Shown here: one piece after another, positions 18,087 to 26,009 of the stretch
Layout of the letters: each line of letters opens with the position of its first letter
Position numbering within the stretch: position 1 is the first letter of the stretch
Assembly: GCA_900465665.1 (NCBI GenBank)
Contig: UBJO01000016.1
Span: forward strand, 186,001-250,000
Length of the DNA: 64,000 nucleotides
Source of the DNA: Hyphomicrobiales bacterium
Lineage (GTDB): Bacteria > Pseudomonadota > Alphaproteobacteria > Rhizobiales > Rhizobiaceae
Reading direction: 5' to 3'
Translations under genes and position numbers: made by a program
Notes under the pieces: generated by a model
The model's database searches: none
The model's input: only the letters and a program-made list of their open reading frames with translations
Told to the model about the DNA's origin: nothing

Positions 18087-19097
18087 TCATCTTTGGCAGG
18101 CGGCACTTGCCGCCGTGTTGCCGATGCAGTCGGGCGACGGCACGTTCACGCCGCTTGCTGTCATCGTCTGCTGTGGAGTTTGCTGGCGCATCGACGTGCC
18201 CGTTAACGCGGGCGCGCTCATCGGCGCCTGCGGCAGGGTTTCGGAAAGGTCGGGTCCCGGCACGCGTGGGCCGATCGCTTGCGGCAACGCGGGGGCTATC
18301 GGTGCCGTGGCGGCCGGTCGAACGACTGCGCGGCGCACCGGCGCCGGCCTTGAGTAGGTCTGGGTGGGGGCAGGTTCGTAGCCGATCGCCATCGGCGTCG
18401 AGCGATAGCCGCCTTCGTCGGGGTAGATCGGGTTTCCGGGACGCCCGACGGTCGGGTCGCCGCCTCGCATCGTGCCGTAGGGGTTCCAGATTTCGCCGTT
18501 GAAGGTTCCGATCACGGTGTAGCCGTACATCACGCCCAGCAATTGGCGCTCGGTTGCGCGCGCATCACATAGGCGCAGGCGAACCTGGATCATGCCGAAA
18601 TTGCGGGCTTGCGTCTGGGCCGAGCGGCTGGAACGGATCTGCTGCCATCCGTAAACGCAGGTATCGCCGCTACGGCTAGTGCCGGAGGCATAGCCGAAAG
18701 GACCATAGCTGTTTTGCAGGAACGTCGCGGAGCGCGCCATTCGCACGCCCGGAATAGAGGCAACCATCTCGCGCGAAATGGTGCTCTCATTGACCATTTT
18801 GTAGGGGGCGTTCCCGGCGCCTGGGTTCTCGCCGCGCCCGCCGAGAAACTGCACCTTGAGGAAGTTCTGGCCGGGCACCGAGGACGATGTGAACAGCGAA
18901 ATGGATTGATCGACGCCATTGCCGCGCTTCTGCTCCACCACACTCACAATCGACGGCCCTCCGGGTGGCGGCAGGACAAGCGCCTTCTCGCTCGCGATTG
19001 TTTCGGCGGCGCTTGGTTGTCTGATATTTCCAGTCGATGCGCAGCTGGCAGCAAGGCCAGCCAACCCAGCAAGGGCCATCAATCTTAGCAAACCCAT
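18087..19097 (-). CDS. bcsN: Cellulose biosynthesis protein BcsN (lipoprotein)
   Basis: 336 residues from ATG 19097. The N-terminus (MGLLRLMALAGLAGLAASC) is a lipoprotein-type signal with the acylated cysteine at residue 19. The conserved BcsN core includes IPGVRMARSATFL and GDTCVYGWQQIRS. The last 120 residues are Pro/Ala-rich and probably disordered. BcsN marks class III operons of Rhizobiaceae; its precise role in cellulose secretion is not known. The ATG at 19097 is preferred over an upstream TTG (19139) because it gives a standard signal peptide. First gene of the operon, so the promoter lies in 19098-19500. Confidence 0.85.
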   Translation of the reverse strand: MGLLRLMALAGLAGLAASCASTGNIRQPSAAETIASEKALVLPPPGGPSIVSVVEQKRGNGVDQSISLFTSSSVPGQNFLKVQFLGGRGENPGAGNAPYKMVNESTISREMVASIPGVRMARSATFLQNSYGPFGYASGTSRSGDTCVYGWQQIRSSRSAQTQARNFGMIQVRLRLCDARATERQLLGVMYGYTVIGTFNGEIWNPYGTMRGGDPTVGRPGNPIYPDEGGYRSTPMAIGYEPAPTQTYSRPAPVRRAVVRPAATAPIAPALPQAIGPRVPGPDLSETLPQAPMSAPALTGTSMRQQTPQQTMTASGVNVPSPDCIGNTAASAACQR

Positions 19098-19521
19098 GTT
19101 TCCGATCGCCGCAATCGTATTTCTCCGTATCCGGCGCAATTTTGGCGCCCGGACTTCGAATCAACGACCCGACGGCCGTTAATCATTGTAAACGACGGAT
19201 GTGGTTAACCAATCGTTAATTCGCGGTCATCGATGGTGGCGCGCGGGTTCGTGAACACAAAAAGTTGCTTGCGTCGATACGTCGCCATTCTGGCGATGAT
19301 GCCCCGGCGTCCGGTATCTTCATTCCAGGAGATTAGACAGGGCTAATAACGAAGCTGGAAAAATACCTTAGAGCGCATTTATGGCGTCGAAAGCGCGTCT
19401 TGAACGAGGCGGAAGCGCACGGACAAATTCGCCGTCTCGCCGTGTAAAGTTGTCACCGCGCCCTTAAGACATAGCGTATTCTTTATGTATCAAGCGTGGC
19501 TACTCGCTGCAACGCGCATAA
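19098..19521. other. Promoter-side intergenic region of the cellulose operon
   Basis: About 400 bases with no gene, between bcsN and the terminator at 19522-19555. Near the gene it holds paired GTTAA half-sites (TTAACCAATCGTTAA, 19204-19218). The bcsN promoter must lie here, but no convincing -35/-10 pair could be fixed. The usual divergent class III partners (bcsL, bcsM) are absent. Confidence 0.4.
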
Positions 19522-19555
19522 AAAAGCCCGGTGCGAGGGGCGGCACCGGGCTTTT
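19522..19555 (-). terminator. Rho-independent terminator
   Basis: Arms AAAAGCCCGGTGC and GCACCGGGCTTTT (13 pairs, 8-base loop). On the minus strand the stem is followed by six T's, so it most likely ends transcription of the small gene at 19702-19926. The T's on the other side make it potentially bidirectional. Confidence 0.85.
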
Positions 19556-19701
19556 GGTTGGACTGCATCGGGCTTGCTGATCCAGCAACGCGGATTTCAA
19601 TACGTTGCGCAGGTAGAACCCGTCAGCTGCGAAAAGGTTCCCAAGGAATTTCGAGCGCAATTCTCGCTGATCGTCGAGTTGGCGAAGGAATGGCAGGCCC
19701 G

Positions 19702-19926
19702 TTACTCCTCGGCCACGCCGTTCATCAGTCCGTCGAATACTTCGAGCATGGCGTCGGCGATCGCCTGGCCGAGGGCATTGCCGGCCTGACCAATCTCCGT
19801 GTCGTCCATGCCTCGCGCCGCAAGGGCAAGCGCTGTGCCCTGTTCGCTGACGATCAGCTTGGCGCGTTCGATCGCCCAAAGGGAGAAGTCGTTGCGGTTG
19901 TCGATCGTTACGCTTTCCGGTTCCAT
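19702..19926 (-). CDS. Conserved-looking 74-residue hypothetical protein
   Basis: ATG at 19926 has AGAGGAA 7 bases upstream, better than the TTG at 19932. The protein is acidic and helical (WAIERAKLIVSEQGTALALAARG, then DDTEIGQAGNALGQAIADAMLEVF). It has no membrane segment or cysteine. A strong terminator lies 147 bases downstream, supporting a real transcription unit. The 146 bases between stop and terminator have no assigned function and could be a 3' untranslated RNA. No family is recognised. Confidence 0.6.
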   Translation of the reverse strand: MEPESVTIDNRNDFSLWAIERAKLIVSEQGTALALAARGMDDTEIGQAGNALGQAIADAMLEVFDGLMNGVAEE

Positions 19927-20092
19927 GGCCAATTCCTCTCATTCGCTTGCGCACTTATTAGCCTCTTTGCCGGGAATATCGAAGCACAATCCTCGCTACG
20001 ACAACAACGCGCTCAGGTCATGAGTGAGCGGCAGGGTCGACACTTGCCGCTGCCGCGGCAGGCGAGTGCACTATATGATAACAGTCGAACCC

Positions 20093-20275
20093 TTAGTTTG
20101 GATCGAGGTTTTTCATGCCGCGATGCCTATGCCGCAATTCGACGATCTGGCGCATCTGTGCCAGCCTGAGTTCCAGCGCTGTCCTGTCCATCGACGGGGG
20201 CAGCTTGCTGAGTTCATCCGCAAGGATATCAATCTCCTTGAGGAGGAACGGTAAATCGAAACCTTCATGTTCCAT
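20093..20275 (-). CDS. Small helical hypothetical protein (60 residues)
   Basis: Starting at ATG 20275 (a second ATG lies at 20287), the product is predicted almost wholly helical. Leucine-rich heptads (LPFLLKEIDILADELSKL, then ALELRLAQMRQIVELRHRHRG) suggest a coiled-coil hairpin with a basic end. Reading upstream to 20434 gives non-coding-looking residues, so the shorter form is preferred. It lies 166 bases upstream of the 74-residue gene on the same strand. Function unknown. Confidence 0.45.
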   Translation of the reverse strand: MEHEGFDLPFLLKEIDILADELSKLPPSMDRTALELRLAQMRQIVELRHRHRGMKNLDPN

Positions 20276-20434
20276 GTTTTCCGCCATGCCACACTTGCAA
20301 GCGATTCTTGCTTGCATCGATTTACATGCTTCGCTGCCACGGCTAGGCGAGTCTCGTACAACGTTCTTAATATTCAATAAACTATAGCCAGTAGCGTGCC
20401 GAAATGACACTGACGCGATGGCCGCGGGAGACAA

Positions 20435-21225
20435 TTTTCAATGCCGAGGCCGAGCGGTCCAACACGCATCCAATATGCCTTCGACGTACAGACCGCCTAT
20501 GGCGCTCAGGCACGCGAAGCGAAATCCTTGATGGTCGTCGATGCGACCGTTGCGTCGACGTGGCGGAGCGTGACGGGCAACGGGTTCATGGCAGGGCTTG
20601 CAGGGGCCGAGTTCGAGATTTTCCTGTGGGCCGGTTCGTTCCGGGCGCGAACTGGCTGGTCGAGCTCACGCGGCTCGCCAAGAAACAGACCGACAAGGAG
20701 CTCGCCGTTCCCGAGATGCTTGAGGACATGTGGCGATACCCAAGTTCTTTAAGGCAAATGCTGGCGAGGAAGGCGCTGAATGCAGGGTGGCGTTCTCCGA
20801 TCAGCGGTCGCCGCAGGACGGCAGCGGCTCGGGCTGCTGCCGTTTTCCTTCAACACAGGAAATAGCCAGGACAGGTTTCGGCAGGTTCGACCGTGAAACG
20901 CGGACAGGGGGCATTCGCAGCGCCGGGCCTCGCGCTCCTCGCCGGTGTCACGGGCTTCCCACTTGCCTAATCGGCATCCTCACCATTTCAATGACGATGT
21001 CGCCGGTCAGCGTCGCATTTTGTGGAAGATGCTCCTCCAGCCCAATCCCGGCATCATCAACAGTCTCTTGGAGACGGCCGGCCTATCTCGCGCCGACTGG
21101 CTGGGCACGCCAATTTTACGCCCGCAAGCCAAACGCGCAAGGGTGGCGTTTCAAGAGCGCCACCTTTGCAACACGATGAAAATTTTCCCGCGAGGTTTCG
21201 AGGAAATCTGCGGCCGGCGCTTGGC
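20435..21225. other. Unassigned stretch, probably decayed coding sequence on the + strand
   Basis: No intact gene is convincing in these 790 bases. Protein-like fragments appear in different + frames: one at 20441-20640 ending AGAEFEIFLWAG, its apparent continuation in another frame at 20641-20760 (ANWLVELTRLAKKQ, AVPEMLEDMW), and one at 21040-21180 (LLQPNPGIINSLLETAGLSR). The first two would join through a single frame change near 20630. This looks like one or two frameshifted genes of unknown family. Confidence 0.35.
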
Positions 21226-22266
21226 TTATGCGGCATCGAGCGGTGTGTTGCTGAAATAACGCGAAAAGTCCGGTGCTGTGGCAATTGTCTTGCCGTCCGC
21301 GTCCTTCAGGATTTTCGACTGGAACAGATAGTTGCCGATCGCTGTCATCTTGGCCGGATCGAGGCGGCCGGTGATGCCATCTTGCGTGCGCAAGTAGTGC
21401 CCGTCGATCAGCGCTTTCAACGACGCCTTCACCAGCGTGGCATTGGTCAGTGCGTCGCTGTTGCCCGCAATCATCAGATCGACGGCTTCTGCGGGGTGAT
21501 CGACGGCGAAGTCGTATCCCTTGCGGGTCGCCTGCAGGAAGCCTCGCGCCAGTTCCGGATTCTCGGTTAGAAATGCCTGGCTGGAGACGAGCAGCGTCGT
21601 GTGCTCGTCCGGAACACCATAATCGGCGTAGCGGAAGGCGCGTTGCTTCACACCCTCAAGCTGCGCCTGCACGCCCTCCCAGGTGTAGACCTCGAGGGTG
21701 AAATCGACACTGCCGTTGGCGAGCGCCTGGTAGGCGGAGGTGCCGAGCGTGACGGTCTCGAACTCGCCCTTGCCGCCGTCATGACGGATTAGCGAGCCGA
21801 TCAGCGCGTTCTCCCAGGCGCTGCCGAAGCCGCCATAGGTCTTTCCGTCAAGATCCCCAGGCCTGCGGATGTCATCGCGATCGGCGTTGAAGACGAGACG
21901 GCCGGTCTCCGTCTGGACGATGGCGTAAGTCGCGACGAGATCGGCGCCGGCTGTCCGCTGGGTCATGAGGCCGATGGTGCCGTCAATGCCGAAGTCGGCG
22001 ACATGATTGGCGACGAGTGTGCCGGCCGAGGTGTCCGTATAGGGCAGGATTTCCACGTCGATCCCCGCATCCCGGTAAAATCCCTTGTCGCGCGCTACGA
22101 AGAGGCCGATGTGGTTGGTATTGGGCGTCCAGTCCAGCGCGACCTTGACGGGGCGCTTCTCCTGGCTGCGGGCTGGCCGCGATGAAAGCGGCGACATTGG
22201 CAGTGTCAGAGCAAGCCCTGCAGCAGAAGCCAGGGCTGCGCGGCGGGTCAACATCGTGGTTTTCAT
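21226..22266 (-). CDS. thiY: HMP/thiamine-precursor ABC transporter binding protein (ThiY, NMT1/THI5-like)
   Basis: 346 residues with a twin-arginine-type signal (TRRAALASAAGLALTLPM). The NMT1/THI5 fold follows: VKVALDWTPNTNHIGLFVARDKGFY is the diagnostic start of N-formyl-HMP/pyrimidine-binding proteins, and GFGSAWENAL is in the binding cleft region. It should bind 4-amino-5-hydroxymethyl-2-methylpyrimidine or its formyl derivative in the periplasm. The ATG overlaps the thiZ stop (ATGA). It is last in the riboswitch-controlled operon. Confidence 0.9.
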   Translation of the reverse strand: MKTTMLTRRAALASAAGLALTLPMSPLSSRPARSQEKRPVKVALDWTPNTNHIGLFVARDKGFYRDAGIDVEILPYTDTSAGTLVANHVADFGIDGTIGLMTQRTAGADLVATYAIVQTETGRLVFNADRDDIRRPGDLDGKTYGGFGSAWENALIGSLIRHDGGKGEFETVTLGTSAYQALANGSVDFTLEVYTWEGVQAQLEGVKQRAFRYADYGVPDEHTTLLVSSQAFLTENPELARGFLQATRKGYDFAVDHPAEAVDLMIAGNSDALTNATLVKASLKALIDGHYLRTQDGITGRLDPAKMTAIGNYLFQSKILKDADGKTIATAPDFSRYFSNTPLDAA

Positions 22267-23051
22267 CGTGGTTCCTCCGGGTTGGTCGTTGCAGTGTCGT
22301 GCGGGGTGTTGAAAAGCGTGTCGAGAATGTCGGCCTCGATTTCAGCCACGAGCGCCCGTGCGGGTCCGTCCAATATGCGCGGGCGCGGCAGATCGATTGC
22401 GATCTCGCGGATGACGCGGGCAGGGCGGGGCGAAAAGATATAAACGCGGTCGGAGAGATAGACCGCTTCGCGCACGTCGTGGGTGACGAGCATCGCGGTC
22501 CAATCGTGCTGCGACCACATTTCCTCCAGCCAGCGCTGCATGCCGGCGCGCGTCAAGGCGTCGAGCGCGCCGAAGGGTTCGTCCAGCAAGAGCATCGGTT
22601 TGTCCTGGACCACGGTGCGCAGCAGTGCCGCGCGTTGGCGCATGCCGCCTGACAATTCCGCCGGATAGTGCTGTTCGAAGCCGTTGAGACCGAACTTGGA
22701 AAACAGCGACAGGACTCGCCGGCGAGCGTCGGCACGGCGCATACCCTGAACCTCCAGGCCAAGCGTGGTGTTGTCGATTATGCGCCGCCACGGCATCAGC
22801 GCATCGCGCTGCGGCATGAAGGCGAACGGGCGGGTCGTTCCATCAAGCGCCTGCCCGTCGAAGCGCATGCCGCCGCCCTCAGGCCCGCGCGCACCGGTCA
22901 GCAGCTTGAACAGGGTGGATTTGCCCGAGCCCGACGGCCCGAGAATGGAGACGAATTCACCGGGCTGCACCGTCAGCGAGATGTCCGCCAAAACAGCGGT
23001 TTCGCCGTAGCGGCAGGTGATGTGGTCGAGTTTAAGACGTGGTGTGGTCAT
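22263..23051 (-). CDS. thiZ: HMP ABC transporter ATP-binding protein (ThiZ)
   Basis: 262-residue ATPase of the NitT/TauT-like subfamily. Walker A is GPSGSGKST, the signature is LSGGMRQRAALLRTV, and Walker B is [13 protein letters not shown] characteristic FMPQRDALMPWR sits at the Q-loop. Start at ATG 23051 is supported by the ATGA overlap with the thiX stop; an upstream in-frame start at 23081 would lie inside thiX. It also overlaps thiY by ATGA, so thiX, thiZ and thiY are translationally coupled. Confidence 0.9.
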   Translation of the reverse strand: MTTPRLKLDHITCRYGETAVLADISLTVQPGEFVSILGPSGSGKSTLFKLLTGARGPEGGGMRFDGQALDGTTRPFAFMPQRDALMPWRRIIDNTTLGLEVQGMRRADARRRVLSLFSKFGLNGFEQHYPAELSGGMRQRAALLRTVVQDKPMLLLDEPFGALDALTRAGMQRWLEEMWSQHDWTAMLVTHDVREAVYLSDRVYIFSPRPARVIREIAIDLPRPRILDGPARALVAEIEADILDTLFNTPHDTATTNPEEPR

Positions 23052-23872
23052 CGGGCGCTCCCTTTTGCGCGTCTCATCCATGGCATGGCCAGGTTTTCGG
23101 CGATGACGGCGAGGCCGAAAAAACCAAGGGTCAGCACTGCGCTGATGAACACGGCGGCCAGCACAAGGTCGGGCCGAAAATTGTTCTTGGCGTTCAGCAT
23201 AAAGATTCCGAGCCCTTTGGCGGCACCGGCATATTCAGCAAAGATTGCGCCGACGACGGCGTAGGTGCTGGATATACGCAGCCCGGCGAAGAAGAAGGGC
23301 AGGGCAGATGGCAGGCGGGCGAGCAGAAACTGCTTCCAGCGCGACGCTCCCATCGAAGCAACCAGTTGCTGCAGTTCGTCCTCGGTCGATTGGTAGCCCT
23401 GGCAAAGCGCCACCAGCATTGGGAAAAAGGTGACGAGCGCGACCAGCAAGATCTTCGGCATCAGTCCGAAGCCGAACCACAGCACGATCAGCGGTGCGAT
23501 GGCGACCAGTGGCAGCGTCTGACTGATGATGAAGAGCGGGAACAGTGCCCTGCGCAGCGGCTGGCAGAAATCGATAAGGACCGACAGGATGAAGGCGGCC
23601 GCAAGCGAGCAGCCGAAACCGGCAAGCGTTGCCCGCAATGTCGGGAGCGTGTTGTCGAACAGCGCCTGCCGGGACTGGAAGCTCTGCGCCAGCACGCGGG
23701 ACGGCGATGGCAAGGTCGTGGGCGAGATGCCAGACAGGCGGGCATAGGCTTCCCAAGCCCCCACCAGAAGACAGACGGCCGCGATTGCCGGCAGGGCATG
23801 GCTTAGACCGGTGCGGATGTGATGGTGCAGGCCGGAAACGACCTGCCGTGAAGGCGGACGTGATGTCGACAT
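23048..23872 (-). CDS. thiX: HMP ABC transporter permease (ThiX)
   Basis: 274-residue binding-protein-dependent permease with about six membrane segments, starting near residue 25 (ALPAIAAVCLLVGAWEAYARL). The EAA-type loop is LQQLVASMGASRWKQFLLARLP. It forms a homodimeric channel with ThiZ. It lies 36 bases after the YkoF-family gene and overlaps thiZ. With the riboswitch in front, it imports thiamine pyrimidine precursor. Confidence 0.9.
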   Translation of the reverse strand: MSTSRPPSRQVVSGLHHHIRTGLSHALPAIAAVCLLVGAWEAYARLSGISPTTLPSPSRVLAQSFQSRQALFDNTLPTLRATLAGFGCSLAAAFILSVLIDFCQPLRRALFPLFIISQTLPLVAIAPLIVLWFGFGLMPKILLVALVTFFPMLVALCQGYQSTEDELQQLVASMGASRWKQFLLARLPSALPFFFAGLRISSTYAVVGAIFAEYAGAAKGLGIFMLNAKNNFRPDLVLAAVFISAVLTLGFFGLAVIAENLAMPWMRRAKGSAR

Positions 23873-23908
23873 GATGAAACCGTTGGGGGCGCGAGTGCGT
23901 GTCGGCGT

Positions 23909-24517
23909 TTAGCGCTTGGACGGGCTGTTTGCCGAGACGGTAAGGTCGATCGTCACATGGCCTGCCGGCGGGCCGAAGCGCACCAGCGCCTCGTGCACGG
24001 TCGAAAAAACCGCGCCGGTGTCGCCGCGCAGCTTCGTGCAGAAGTTCTTCGACTTCTCGAAGACGCCGGAATTCTTCAGGAAGTCGATGCAGCCATAGAT
24101 CTCGTCCATGTGGCCGTCGATCCCGAGGGTGTAGAGCGAAAACTGCGCGGCCGCTTCCTGGCCGATGACAGGCGCGTCCTTGACCGCCTGGTGCGCCCTT
24201 GCCTTGCGCTCGTCGAGGGGCGCCATGGGGCCGATCAGTTCGGGCGTCTGGCAGATCGGGTCGTCAGGCTCTCCGGGGCATCCACGCGAGATGGTCGCGT
24301 GCAGCACGCAATGCTTGCCGCTGCTGGCGGCCGCCGCGAACAGATCGCGCATGGCGGCGAAGACCACGTCGGGCGTGCCGATGATCAGCGTCGAAATATC
24401 GTCGGTCTCGATCCGCAACCTGTCACGGTGGGGATCGAGCGCGCAAAGCGCGCCGGTGATGACACCGACGAAATCGTCGGTCATCGGATACAGTGAAATC
24501 TGCGCGCCGGAAAACAT
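23909..24517 (-). CDS. ykoF: YkoF-family thiamine/HMP-binding protein
   Basis: 202 residues with two tandem YkoF repeats: FSGAQISLYPMTDDFVGVI near the start and AAQFSLYTLGIDGHMDEIYG in the second half. Family members bind thiamine or HMP in the cytoplasm and accompany thiamine-related ABC systems. ATG 24517 is preferred because an in-frame ATG at 24541 lies within the conserved core of the TPP riboswitch, and GAGG at 24528-24525 is correctly spaced for 24517. First gene of the operon. Confidence 0.88.
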   Translation of the reverse strand: MFSGAQISLYPMTDDFVGVITGALCALDPHRDRLRIETDDISTLIIGTPDVVFAAMRDLFAAAASSGKHCVLHATISRGCPGEPDDPICQTPELIGPMAPLDERKARAHQAVKDAPVIGQEAAAQFSLYTLGIDGHMDEIYGCIDFLKNSGVFEKSKNFCTKLRGDTGAVFSTVHEALVRFGPPAGHVTIDLTVSANSPSKR

Positions 24518-24522
24518 CGCTC

Positions 24523-24615
24523 TACCTCGCTCCGCTGGCATTATCCAGATCAGCTTGAGGGTCCACGATCATGCGACCGTATCTCAGCCCCGGCATTACG
24601 GAGCACCCCTGTGAT
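24523..24615 (-). ncRNA. TPP riboswitch (THI element)
   Basis: On the minus strand the conserved pieces follow in order: GGGGTGC (about 24609-24603), GGCTGAGA (CTGAGA at 24587-24582), ACCC, and the 21-base core CTGATCTGG...ATAATGCCAGCG (24553-24533), which matches the THI box almost exactly. The core runs directly into the GAGG ribosome binding site of ykoF, so TPP binding can mask translation initiation. It controls ykoF-thiXZY. Confidence 0.95.
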
Positions 24616-24617
24616 GT

Positions 24618-24917
24618 CGGGGTGATACGCCAAAGCCTCGACGGGCGCAAGGGCTATGTATTGGGCCGGTGAGCCATGACTGCGTGGCGACTTGCATCCG
24701 ATAGGCTCAGGTGCAATGTGCGCGGAAAGCGTTTGTTGGCAGAGGCTTAGGAACGCTTGCTAAGGATGCTCCTGCGCCGCATGAAGCAAATCCACCGCGA
24801 AATATGGCGAAAAAAGGACAGAATTTCTAAGCCTGTCCGCCAGCGGGGGCGGTGGTTCCTCGCGATCTGGATGCGGTCCGATTAGTTTCACCGCACAGTA
24901 AAACACCGGAGCGATAG
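24618..24917. other. Divergent intergenic region between thiamine and sulfate operons
   Basis: About 300 bases with no gene. It must hold the promoter of the riboswitch operon (minus) and of the sulfate operon (plus). No operator repeat stands out. The bases before 24918 (ACCGGAG) provide the ribosome binding site of the sulfate-binding protein gene. Confidence 0.4.
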
Positions 24918-25904
24918 ATGAACCGCCTTCTGATTCTCGGCACAGCGCTTGCCGCCCTTTTCTCCGTTCAGGTCCATGCCGCAGAGCCGACGAAGCTTTT
25001 AAATGCATCCTATGACGTTTCGCGCGAGCTTTTCGCCTCGGAGAACGAAGCCTTCATCAAGCAGCATCCGGGCATTACTATCGACCAGTCGCATGCCGGA
25101 ACCTCCAAACAGGCGCGCTCGATCATCGAAGGCCTCGAGGCCGACGTCGTGACCTTCAACCAGTCGACGGACATCGATTTCCTCGCGAAGAACGGTTTCG
25201 TCTCCAAGGATTGGACGAAGGCTTTCCCGAACAACGCCTCGCCCTTCTATTCCTTCCCGTCCTTCCTGGTGCGCGCCGGCAACCCGAAGAATATCAAGGA
25301 CTGGGGCGATCTCGCCCGTGATGACGTACATGCGGTCTTCCCGAACCCAAAGACATCGGGCAATGCGCGCTACACCTATCTCGCCGCATACGCCTGGGCC
25401 AAGGAAGCGTACAAGGGTGACGAAGGCAAGATCGAAGCCTACATCTCCAAGATCTTCGACAACGTGCCGGTCTTCGACACCGGTGGCCGTGCCTCCACGA
25501 CGACCTTCGTCGAGCGCGAGACCGGCGATGTGCTGATCACCTTCGAGGCCGAGACACGTGGCATCGAGAAGCAGTACGGTTCCGACAAGGTTCAGGGCGT
25601 GATCCCGTCGGTCAGTCTGCTTGCAGAATTCCCCGTCGCCGTCGTCGACAAGGTTGCCGCCAAGCATGGATCCGAAGCGCTCGCAAAGTCCTACCTCGAC
25701 TTCCTCTACACCGAGGAAGGCCAGCGGATTGCTGCGCAGTTCGGCCATCGCGTTCGCGATGAGAAGGTGATTGGCGAGTTCAAGGACCAATTCCCGGCGA
25801 TCCGCCTCGTCAATGTTGACGACACCTTCGGCGGCTGGGAAAAGATCAAGGAGGAACACTTCGCTTCCGGCGGTGTTCTCGACAAGCTTTATGGTAGCCG
25901 GTAA
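24918..25904 (+). CDS. sbp: Periplasmic sulfate-binding protein
   Basis: 328 residues with a Sec signal (MNRLLILGTALAALFSVQVHA). The mature start TKLLNASYDVSRELF and the motif VVTFNQSTDIDFL match the Sbp/CysP family, as do GNARYTYLAAYAWA and GGRASTTTF, which line the sulfate site. It captures sulfate or thiosulfate for CysTWA. GGAG is 6 bases upstream. A hairpin follows the gene, which may let the binding protein be made in excess over the permeases. Confidence 0.93.
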   Translation: MNRLLILGTALAALFSVQVHAAEPTKLLNASYDVSRELFASENEAFIKQHPGITIDQSHAGTSKQARSIIEGLEADVVTFNQSTDIDFLAKNGFVSKDWTKAFPNNASPFYSFPSFLVRAGNPKNIKDWGDLARDDVHAVFPNPKTSGNARYTYLAAYAWAKEAYKGDEGKIEAYISKIFDNVPVFDTGGRASTTTFVERETGDVLITFEAETRGIEKQYGSDKVQGVIPSVSLLAEFPVAVVDKVAAKHGSEALAKSYLDFLYTEEGQRIAAQFGHRVRDEKVIGEFKDQFPAIRLVNVDDTFGGWEKIKEEHFASGGVLDKLYGSR

Positions 25905-25929
25905 GCCCTAACCAGATATCACATCGCTT

Positions 25930-25957
25930 GGCCCGGCTGGCGTTTGCCTGCCGGGCC
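25930..25957 (+). terminator. Intercistronic hairpin (partial terminator) after sbp
   Basis: Arms GGCCCGGC and GCCGGGCC with a 12-base loop that itself can form GGC-GTTT-GCC. Only a short, interrupted T stretch follows (GCTTTCG), so it probably attenuates transcription or protects the 3' end of the sbp message. Confidence 0.55.
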
Positions 25958-26009
25958 GCTTTCGTCATCGTGCTTGCTGAGCAGGACTTATGAAACAGGG
26001 AATGACCGC

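Noticed and set aside
19556..19701. A tRNA or second small gene in this stretch
   Set aside because: No cloverleaf or CCA end could be formed, and although one frame looks protein-like (FLGNLFAADGFYLRN) it has no start and runs through the terminator.
24539..24541. ATG as the start of ykoF
   Set aside because: It is part of the conserved TPP riboswitch core (TAATGCCAGCG); the start at 24517 has a proper ribosome binding site.
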